Positions 58,074 to 64,000 of a stretch of DNA of 64,000 nt are shown here, one piece after another. Source of the DNA: Streptomyces pseudovenezuelae (GTDB lineage Bacteria > Actinomycetota > Actinomycetes > Streptomycetales > Streptomycetaceae); NCBI RefSeq assembly GCF_029892565.1, contig NZ_JARXVH010000015.1, positions 1 through 64,000 of the forward strand. The letters run 5' to 3'. Made by a program: the position numbers and the translations under genes. The notes beneath the pieces are model-generated. The model saw only the letters and a list, made by a program, of their open reading frames with translations. It searched no databases and had not been told where the DNA came from. Every line of letters starts with the position of its first letter. Within the stretch, counting starts at the first letter, position 1.

Positions 58074-59051
58074 TCACCTCAGCTTCGGGTCGAGGGCGTC
58101 GCGGACCGCGTCGCCGAGCATGATGAACGCGAGCACGGTGATCGCCAGCGCTCCCGAGGGCCACAGGAGCGCGTGCGGGGCGTTGCGGACGTAGGTGGAG
58201 GCGGAGGAGATGTCGATGCCCCAGGACACGGTGGGCGGTTTGAGGCCGACGCCGAGGTAGGACAGGGTCGCCTCCAGCGAGATGTACGTGCCGAGCGCGA
58301 TGGTCGCCACGACGATCACCGGGGCGACCGCATTGGGCGCGATGTGCCGCAGCAGGAGCCGGGAGTTGGAGGCGCCGAGCGCGCGGGCGGCCTGCACGTA
58401 GTCGTTCTGCTTGGCGGTGATGACCGAGCCCCGGGCGATGCGGGAGATCTGCGGCCAGCCCAGCAGCACCATGAAGCCGATCACCGGCCAGACGGTGTTG
58501 CTGGTGACGACGGAGAGCAGGACCAGACCGCCGAGGACGACCGGGATCGCGAAGAAGATGTCGGTGATCCGGGACAGGACCGAGTCCCACACCCCGCTGA
58601 AGAACCCGGCGAGCCCGCCCAGCACCGACCCGAGGAGGGAGACCCCGAGCGTGGCGAGGACGCCGACCGTGACGGACGTACGGGCGCCGTAGACCGTGCG
58701 CGTGTAGACGTCGCAGCCCTGGCCGTCGTAGCCGAAGGGGTGGCCCGGCTGGGAGCCCTCCTGGGCCTTGGAGAGGTTGCACTTGAGGGGGTTGCCCGAG
58801 GCGATCAGGGAGGGCCAGATGGAGATGACGACGAGGAAGAGGATGACCAGGGCCGAGATGATGAAGACGGGGTTGCGGCGCAGGTCGCGCCAGGCGTCGG
58901 ACCACAACGAGCGGGGTCGGTCCTGCGGGCCGCCGCCGTCCGGGCCCGGGGTCTTGTCCAGCGTCGCCGCCTCGCTCGTAGCGAGGTCCATCGGACCGCC
59001 CATGCCGGTGCCGGCGATCGCGAGTTCGGGATCGTTCGGCTGCTCAGGCAT
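58074..59051 (-). CDS. Oligopeptide ABC transporter permease, DppC/OppC type
   Basis: This 325-residue permease has a long N-terminal cytoplasmic segment (about 1-60), six membrane helices and the OppC hallmarks DVYTRTVYGARTSVTVG, EAA loop RALGASNSRLLLRHIAPNA and SYLGVGLKPPTVSWG. It ends with LGDAVRDALDPKLR, like most family members, without the odd tail of the left-operon permease. It overlaps the DppB-type gene by 8 bp. Confidence 0.94.
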   Translation of the reverse strand: MPEQPNDPELAIAGTGMGGPMDLATSEAATLDKTPGPDGGGPQDRPRSLWSDAWRDLRRNPVFIISALVILFLVVISIWPSLIASGNPLKCNLSKAQEGSQPGHPFGYDGQGCDVYTRTVYGARTSVTVGVLATLGVSLLGSVLGGLAGFFSGVWDSVLSRITDIFFAIPVVLGGLVLLSVVTSNTVWPVIGFMVLLGWPQISRIARGSVITAKQNDYVQAARALGASNSRLLLRHIAPNAVAPVIVVATIALGTYISLEATLSYLGVGLKPPTVSWGIDISSASTYVRNAPHALLWPSGALAITVLAFIMLGDAVRDALDPKLR

Positions 59052-59967
59052 AGCGGATCCTCGGGTCGAGTACGGCGTACAGGAGGTCGACGAGCAGATT
59101 GGCCACCAGGAAGACGAGGACGAGGACGGTCACGAAGCCCACGACGGTCTGGGTGTTCTGCCGGAGGATGCCCTGGTAGAGCTGGAAGCCGACGCCGTGG
59201 ATGTTGAAGATCCGCTCGGTGACGATGGCGCCGCCCATCAGGGCGCCGATGTCGGTGCCGATGAAGGTGACGACGGGGATGAGTGAGTTGCGCAGCAGGT
59301 GCCGGATGATCACCCGGCGCCTGGGCAGCCCCTTGGCGACGGCCGTGCGGACGTAGTCGGAGCGCCGGTTCTCCGCGATGGAGGTGCGGGTCAGCCGGGT
59401 CACGTAGGCCAGGGACACGGAGGCCAACACCAGGCCCGGCACGATCAGTTCGCCGAAGGTCGCCTCCGTGGAGACCGACGGTTTGATCCATCCCCACTCG
59501 ACGCCGAGCAGCAGTTGGAGCAGCAGACCGGTGACGAAGGTGGGGACGGAGATCACCACGAGGGTGAGCAGCAGGACCGTGGTGTCGACGGGCCGGCCCC
59601 GCTTGAGGCCGGTGACGACCCCGAGCGAGATGCCGATGACGATCTCGAAGAGGATCGCCACGATCGTCAGCCGGATGGTGACCGGGAACGCCGTCGACAT
59701 CAGGTCGGTGACCTTCTGGCCGTTGAACGCCGTACCGAAGTCACCGGTGAAGACGTTCCCCATGTAGGTCAGGTACTGCTGCCAGACCGGCTTGTCGAGG
59801 CCGAACTCCTTCTTGAGCTGGGCCGCCGTCGCCGGGTCGCACTGCTTGTCGCCGCACAGGCCCGCGATGGGGTCGCCCATCACGTTCACCATCAGGAAGA
59901 TCAGCAGCGTGGCCCCGATGAACACCGGGATCATCTGGAGCAGCCGCCTCGCGACGTAGCGCCCCAC
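59044..59967 (-). CDS. Oligopeptide ABC transporter permease, DppB/OppB type
   Basis: This 307-residue permease begins MGRYVARRLLQMIPVFIGATLLIF, with the typical OppB first helix, then the periplasmic PIAGLCGDKQCDPAT segment with two cysteines. The EAA loop reads YVRTAVAKGLPRRRVIIRHLLRN and the C-terminus ends LLYAVLDPRIRYA. It lies 7 bp after the lipoprotein gene and overlaps the DppC-type gene by 8 bp. The gene order SBP-permease-permease-ATPase-ATPase is the standard Opp/Dpp order. Confidence 0.94.
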   Translation of the reverse strand: MGRYVARRLLQMIPVFIGATLLIFLMVNVMGDPIAGLCGDKQCDPATAAQLKKEFGLDKPVWQQYLTYMGNVFTGDFGTAFNGQKVTDLMSTAFPVTIRLTIVAILFEIVIGISLGVVTGLKRGRPVDTTVLLLTLVVISVPTFVTGLLLQLLLGVEWGWIKPSVSTEATFGELIVPGLVLASVSLAYVTRLTRTSIAENRRSDYVRTAVAKGLPRRRVIIRHLLRNSLIPVVTFIGTDIGALMGGAIVTERIFNIHGVGFQLYQGILRQNTQTVVGFVTVLVLVFLVANLLVDLLYAVLDPRIRYA

Positions 59968-59973
59968 GGCGGG

Positions 59974-61608
59974 TCAGCCGACCTTGATCTCGTTGTAGAC
60001 GGGGACGCTGAACGGGTTGAGCGCGACGTTGGAGAGCCGGTCCGACCAGCCGGCGCTGCCGTTCTGGTACCAGAGCGGGATGGCCGCCATGTTGTCGCGG
60101 ACGACCTTCTCGGCGTCCTGGAAGAGCGAGATCGCCTTGGCGGTGTCGGTCTCGGTGTTGGCCTGGTTGACGAGCTTGTCGAAGTCCTTGTTGGACCACT
60201 TGCCGTCGTTGGAGGAGGCGTTGGTGTAGTAGAGCGGCTGGAGGAAGTTCTGGATCAGCGGGTAGTCCATCTGCCAGCCGGCCCGGAACGGCCCCGACAT
60301 CTTCTTCTGGGTGATCTGGCTGCGGAAGTCGGCGAAGGTGCCGACCGGGTTGCCGACGCAGGCCTTGTCGTTGCCGAGCGCGTTGTTGATGGAGTTGCAC
60401 ACCGCGTCCACCCACTCCTTGTGCGAGCCCGTGTCCGCGTTGTAGGAGATCTTGACCTGGCCGTTGGGCAGCCCGCCGCCCTCCTGGATCAGCTTCTTGG
60501 CCTCGGTCGGGTCGTAGTCGCAGCCGTCCCCGCACAGCCCGTCCTGGAAGCCGCCCTCCTTGCCGAGGACCGGTGAGGTCCAGTCGGTGGCCGGGGTGCG
60601 GGTCTTCTGGAAGATCGTGTCGGTGATCTGCTTGCGGTTGATCGCCATCGACAGGCCCTTGCGGACCTTGTCCGAGTCGCTCTTGTTCCAGTCCTTGTCG
60701 TAGAACGGGAACGCGAGGGTCTGGATGATGCCGGCGGGGGTGTTCAGATAGCGGTCGCCGAGGTCGCTCTTGACGTTCTTGAGCTGGGCGGCGGGGACGT
60801 CGTCGACCAGGTCGAGGTTGCCGGCCATCAGGTCGGTGTAGGCGGTGTTGTTGTCGGTGTAGACCTTGAGGTCGACGCCGCCGTTCTCGGCCTTGTCGGT
60901 GCCCGGGTAGTCGGCCCGGGTCCGCAGGGACATCTGTGAGCCCTTGGTGTACGACTTCACCGTGTACGGCCCGTTGCCGATCGGCTTCTTCACCCAGGCC
61001 GCGTGGTTGTCGTAGAAGGCCTTGGGCAGCGGCGCGAAGGCCGGGTAGCCGAGGGTGTCGGGGAACGTCGAGAACTTCTGCGTCAGCTTGACGGTGAAGG
61101 TCTTGTCGCCGGTGGCCTTGAGGCCGCTGAGGGTGTCCGCGGTCTGCTTGGAGCCGTCGTCGGGGTGGGTCTTGTCGTAGCCCTCGATGTACTGGAAGAA
61201 GTACGCGTTCTTCTGGTTGTTCTTCAGGCTCGCGCCGTAGTTCCAGGCGTCGACGAAGGACTTGGCGGTGACCGCCTCGCCGTTGCTGAAGGTCCAGCCG
61301 TCCTTGATCGTGACCGTGAAGTTCTGCGAGTCCGACGTGTCGATCTTGTCGGCGAGCATGTCCTCGGCGGCGCCCGTCTTCGGGTTGTACCGCTTCAGCC
61401 CGCGGAAGATCATGTCGAGCACCTTGCCGCCCTGCACCTCATTGGTGTTGGCCGGCTCCAGCGGGTTCTGCGGGTCCCCCCACGAGGAGCTGAGCACCGC
61501 GCTGCCGTCACCGCCGCCGCTGTCACTGCCCCCGCCCCCGCAGCCCGTCACGGCGAGTGCGACCGCCGCCGCGCCTGCGGCCCATTTGGCGTGCGTGGCT
61601 CCACGCAT
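59974..61608 (-). CDS. Oligopeptide-binding lipoprotein (BldKB-like family)
   Basis: This protein of about 544 residues has a basic start MRGATHAKWAAG, a hydrophobic core and lipobox ALAVTGCG (Cys at about 23), so it is lipid-anchored. The SBP_bac_5 fold is recognisable from WTFSNGEAVTAKSFVDAWNYGA, then KKPIGNGPYTVKSY and LSMAINRKQITDTIF. The N-terminal segment resembles the BldKB-type binding proteins that feed peptides into developmental signalling in Streptomyces, but I cannot tell BldKB itself from paralogues. The ATG at 61608 follows GAGGAGG with 6 nt spacing. It is the first gene of the operon. Confidence 0.9.
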   Translation of the reverse strand: MRGATHAKWAAGAAAVALAVTGCGGGGSDSGGGDGSAVLSSSWGDPQNPLEPANTNEVQGGKVLDMIFRGLKRYNPKTGAAEDMLADKIDTSDSQNFTVTIKDGWTFSNGEAVTAKSFVDAWNYGASLKNNQKNAYFFQYIEGYDKTHPDDGSKQTADTLSGLKATGDKTFTVKLTQKFSTFPDTLGYPAFAPLPKAFYDNHAAWVKKPIGNGPYTVKSYTKGSQMSLRTRADYPGTDKAENGGVDLKVYTDNNTAYTDLMAGNLDLVDDVPAAQLKNVKSDLGDRYLNTPAGIIQTLAFPFYDKDWNKSDSDKVRKGLSMAINRKQITDTIFQKTRTPATDWTSPVLGKEGGFQDGLCGDGCDYDPTEAKKLIQEGGGLPNGQVKISYNADTGSHKEWVDAVCNSINNALGNDKACVGNPVGTFADFRSQITQKKMSGPFRAGWQMDYPLIQNFLQPLYYTNASSNDGKWSNKDFDKLVNQANTETDTAKAISLFQDAEKVVRDNMAAIPLWYQNGSAGWSDRLSNVALNPFSVPVYNEIKVG

Positions 61609-62059
61609 GGAGTGCCTCCTCAAGACTGCCAATCCGTTACCGGCCAATATCGACACAAAAAGGACGCACCGCACACCCATCCGGACCGTTCGGGGGACGC
61701 GCCATCCGGATGGCCGCCCTCCGCAAAGGATCTTCGCGGCAGGGCGCAAGGGATCTTCACCGGCCGATGCGGAACCGTTGGATCAAGACGACACGGTGTA
61801 CACATTTCGACACACGGGCGTCCGCATATCGAACTCATTGCCCGTTTCGCGTAGTTGGCCGGAATTCAGACACGGATCCATCACGGGGTGCTACGCGCGT
61901 AGTATCGGCTTGGTCAATCACGGGTAAATAATACAAAGAGAAACCCAAGTCGACCGAGAATTTATTGACCTTGAATGAATTACGTTGAAAAAGTCCGGCG
62001 TAGCCCGTAGGGGAGCGCCCTGCGGAGTCACTCAGACCCTCCCTCGGGCCAGGAGCACC
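61609..62059. promoter_or_regulatory. Divergent control region between two Opp operons
   Basis: This 451-bp spacer holds promoters for two divergent transporter operons. CTACGCGCGTAG at 61891-61902 is a perfect 12-bp palindrome near the middle. From 61920 to 61995 the DNA is AT-rich for this genome, with a weak plus-strand pair TTGGTC (61910-61915) and TACAAA (61932-61937, 16-nt spacing). A minus-strand ORF at 61620-61838 with seven cysteines is probably spurious. I see no firm gene. Confidence 0.5.
61891..61902. promoter_or_regulatory. Palindrome CTACGCGCGTAG
   Basis: This perfect 12-bp palindrome lies roughly mid-way between the two divergent transporter operons, about 280 bp from one start and 160 bp from the other. 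It is a plausible shared operator; no regulator is linked. Confidence 0.45.
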
Positions 62060-63088
62060 ATGACCCCCCCAACTCCATCGGCGGCCGCCCCGCTCGAGGT
62101 GACCGACGACAGCATCGTCGCGTCACCTCCGCCCTCCACCCACAAGGGCAGCGAGAGCCGCTCCCCCGGCCGTCTGGCCTGGACCCGTTTCAAGCGCGAT
62201 CGCACGGGCGTTATATCCGCGTACATCGTGATCTTCTTCTTCGTGGTCGCGATCGCCGCCCCGCTGATCGCCAAGCTCTACGGCAAGGATCCGTACACCA
62301 CGTACGCGAGCCAGCGCCCGGACCTGCTGAACGCCTTCTCGTACCCGGCAGGGCCCAACGGCGGCATGAGCTCGGAGTTCTGGTTCGGGATCGAGCCCCA
62401 GCTGGGCCGGGACGTCTTCACCTTCCTGCTGTACGCCATCCGCAACTCGCTCGGGATCGCGGTGGCGGCCTCGCTGCTCACCATGTTCTTCGGCATCGTG
62501 ATCGGTGTCACGGCGGGCTATCTGGGCGGCAAGACGGACTACCTCGTGGGCCGGGTCATCGACATCCTGCTGTCGTTCCCCTCCACGCTCTTCTTCATCG
62601 CCTTCATGCCGGTCGTCTACTCCTTCTTCGTCGCCGACGACGACAACATCCCCACCGGGCTGCGGGCCGCCTCCCTGATCATCGTCCTGTCCTTCTTCGG
62701 CTGGGCGACCATCGCGCGTCTGCTGCGCGGTCAGGTACTGGGTCTGCGCGTACGGGAGTTCGTCGAGGCGGCCAAGGTCACGGGCGCGTCCCCCAGGCGG
62801 ATCGTGTTCAAGGAACTGCTGCCCAACCTGTGGACGCCGATCATCATCCAGTTCACGTTGCTGCTCCCCGCCTACGTGACCGCGGAGGCCGGGCTCTCCT
62901 TCCTCGGTGTCGGCATGATCGACCCGACCCCGGACTGGGGCGTCATGATCGCCCGCGGCGCCCAGTTCTACACCGAGGACTTCACCTTCATGCTCTTCCC
63001 GGGCCTGTCGATGGTGATCTTCGTCCTCGCCTTCAACCTCCTCGGCGACTCGGTGCGTGACGCACTCGACCCGAAGTCCAAGCGATAG
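62060..63088 (+). CDS. Oligopeptide ABC transporter permease, OppC type (first gene of right operon)
   Basis: This permease of about 342 residues has a cytoplasmic N-terminus (about 1-55), six membrane helices and OppC markers FGIEPQLGRDVFTFLLYAIRNSLGIA in parts, EAA loop KVTGASPRRIVFKELLPNL and SFLGVGMIDPTPDWG. The ATG at 62060 follows AGGAGC. The gene is followed by a binding-protein gene after 79 bp, so the operon begins permease then SBP, the order of the S. coelicolor bldKA-bldKB genes. That similarity is suggestive, not proof of identity. Confidence 0.92.
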   Translation: MTPPTPSAAAPLEVTDDSIVASPPPSTHKGSESRSPGRLAWTRFKRDRTGVISAYIVIFFFVVAIAAPLIAKLYGKDPYTTYASQRPDLLNAFSYPAGPNGGMSSEFWFGIEPQLGRDVFTFLLYAIRNSLGIAVAASLLTMFFGIVIGVTAGYLGGKTDYLVGRVIDILLSFPSTLFFIAFMPVVYSFFVADDDNIPTGLRAASLIIVLSFFGWATIARLLRGQVLGLRVREFVEAAKVTGASPRRIVFKELLPNLWTPIIIQFTLLLPAYVTAEAGLSFLGVGMIDPTPDWGVMIARGAQFYTEDFTFMLFPGLSMVIFVLAFNLLGDSVRDALDPKSKR

Positions 63089-63167
63089 CCCTCCGTCCCA
63101 CTCCGGCCCGGTTCGACGACGTCCGGCCGGCCCCGCCGTTCCGATCACTCCTTGAGGCAGGCGCAGC

Positions 63168-64000
63168 ATGTCCTTTTCCCGCAGAAACTTCCTGATAGCC
63201 ACCGGTGTGGCCGCGGCCGGCACCACCGTGCTGAGCGCCTGTGGCAGCGGCAGTGGCAGCGGCTCGTCCAGCGACAAGATCCCCTCGGTCAGCGGCGCCA
63301 AGACCATGAACATCCCGGTCGGCACCAAGGCCGACTCCACCGGCCCGGCGCCGGAGGTCAAGGGCGCGGTCACCGGCGGGACGATCTACTCGCTCGACCA
63401 GTTCGACATGGACCACCTGGACCCGGCGCAGATCTACGTCTCCACCGAGGGCGCCATCACCCGCCCGATCCTGCGCGGCCTCACCGGCTACAAGATCGAC
63501 GAGAAGGGCGGCGCCACGCTCGTCGGCGATGTCGCCACGGACGCCGGCACCTCGAAGGACGGCGGCAAGACCTGGTCGTTCACGATCAAGGACGGCATCA
63601 AGTGGGAGGACGGCACCGCCCTCTCCATGGACGACGTCCGCCACACCTTCGAGCGCCTCTTCGCGTCCTTCGTGACCGAGGGCCCGCGCTATGTGCAGCA
63701 GTGGCTGGTCGGCGGCGACAAGTACAAGGGCCCCTACGAGGGCAAGAGCCTGGCCTCCATCGCGGTCGACGGCCAGACCATCACCTTCAGCCTCACCGAG
63801 GCCCGCGCGGACTTCAACTACACGCTCGGCATGCCGGGTTACGGCCTGGTGTCCAAGAAGCAGGACACCAAGGAGAAGTACGACAAGCGTCCGTACTCGC
63901 TGGGCCCGTACAAGATCGGCAGCCGTCAGGTCGGCAAGTCGCTGACGTTCGTGCGCAACGAGCACTGGGACGCGAAGACGGACGCGATCCGCAACGCGTA
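63168..64000 (+). CDS. Peptide-binding lipoprotein with Tat-like signal (partial, runs off window)
   Basis: The visible 277 residues start MSFSRRNFLIATGVAAAG and continue to the lipobox VLSACG (Cys at about 25). The SRRNFL sequence fits a twin-arginine signal, so this lipoprotein may be Tat-exported, unlike the other two binding proteins here. SBP_bac_5 features include GGTIYSLDQFDMDHLDPAQIY, IKDGIKWEDGTALSMDDVRHTFERLF in parts and a PYSLGPYKI segment. No stop codon is reached by base 64000. It follows the OppC-type permease gene, presumably in one operon. Confidence 0.9.
   Translation, partial: MSFSRRNFLIATGVAAAGTTVLSACGSGSGSGSSSDKIPSVSGAKTMNIPVGTKADSTGPAPEVKGAVTGGTIYSLDQFDMDHLDPAQIYVSTEGAITRPILRGLTGYKIDEKGGATLVGDVATDAGTSKDGGKTWSFTIKDGIKWEDGTALSMDDVRHTFERLFASFVTEGPRYVQQWLVGGDKYKGPYEGKSLASIAVDGQTITFSLTEARADFNYTLGMPGYGLVSKKQDTKEKYDKRPYSLGPYKIGSRQVGKSLTFVRNEHWDAKTDAIRNA

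Noticed and set aside
61620..61838. Minus-strand 72-codon frame with seven cysteines upstream of the lipoprotein gene
   Set aside because: No ribosome site or promoter fits it and the residues look random; it is unlike the short terminal-cysteine leader at 5787-5882.

Overview
The window is chromosomal DNA from a Streptomyces or very close relative. It is strongly GC-rich with GC-biased third codon positions, many GTG starts, frequent 4-bp ATGA/GTGA gene overlaps, typical streptomycete intergenic repeats, and Actinobacteria-specific genes (mshB, DUF3107, DUF3117, DUF3152, FdxA-type ferredoxin). I saw no integrase, transposase, prophage, CRISPR array, rRNA or tRNA. I found about 60 protein genes, one probable pseudogene and one candidate leader peptide.

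Layout. 0.2-5.9 kb: a minus-strand peptide-type ABC operon (lipoprotein, two permeases, fused double ATPase) behind a candidate leaderless, cysteine-ending leader peptide. 5.9-11.8 kb: a DUF3152 predicted metalloprotease, alpha/beta hydrolase, small acidic protein, TetR regulator, DUF3107, a small membrane protein and a ferritin-like (MiaE_2-type) protein. 12.2-14.7 kb: a DEAD-box helicase with a long basic repeat tail and an apparent CTG start. 14.9-21.9 kb: hydrolase, MerR relic, NYN-domain protein, a 50-aa protein behind a SigR-like promoter, MarC, PHP phosphoesterase, zinc-ribbon protein, MFS exporter and a SUFU-domain protein. 22.2-28.0 kb: three genes tied by family to magnesium or membranes (CorA, a PRC/MgtE-N/CBS protein, DUF1003), then Mrp. 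28.0-34.7 kb: the envelope-stress module sigE / zinc anti-sigma / HtrA-PDZ protease / TatB, with an O-methyltransferase divergent from sigE. 34.7-43.8 kb: DUF3117, enoyl-CoA hydratase, Tag glycosylase, a DivIVA-domain protein, a FolP2-like protein, LOG family, DapE, a lysozyme-like secreted protein, a small secreted protein, DapC and 7Fe ferredoxin. 43.9-53.6 kb: GNAT, SirB1-like protein, a DesKR-type two-component system with an ABC-2 exporter, a VanW/PG_binding_4 protein with a collagen-like tail, DUF6113, MshB and a small membrane protein. 53.8-64 kb: a cytoplasmic S9 dipeptidyl peptidase, a complete five-gene Opp/Dpp operon (minus) and the start of a divergent BldK-ordered Opp operon (plus) that runs off the right edge.

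How it fits together. Three peptide-uptake loci bracket the window and one lies next to a dipeptidyl peptidase, which suggests nutritional or signalling peptide import. The central block (dapE, LOG, folP2, DivIVA, tag, DUF3117, methyltransferase, sigE-antisigma-htrA-tatB, mrp, DUF1003, MgtE-N, corA) has the same gene content as the Mycobacterium tuberculosis sigE region, so it is an ancient actinobacterial neighbourhood for envelope stress, secretion and Mg/cell-wall functions. The most unusual observations are the candidate cysteine leader peptide, an intergenic repeat apparently captured in frame in mshB, two genes without a usable canonical start (CTG and ATT), and an exact SigR-consensus promoter on a tiny protein gene.
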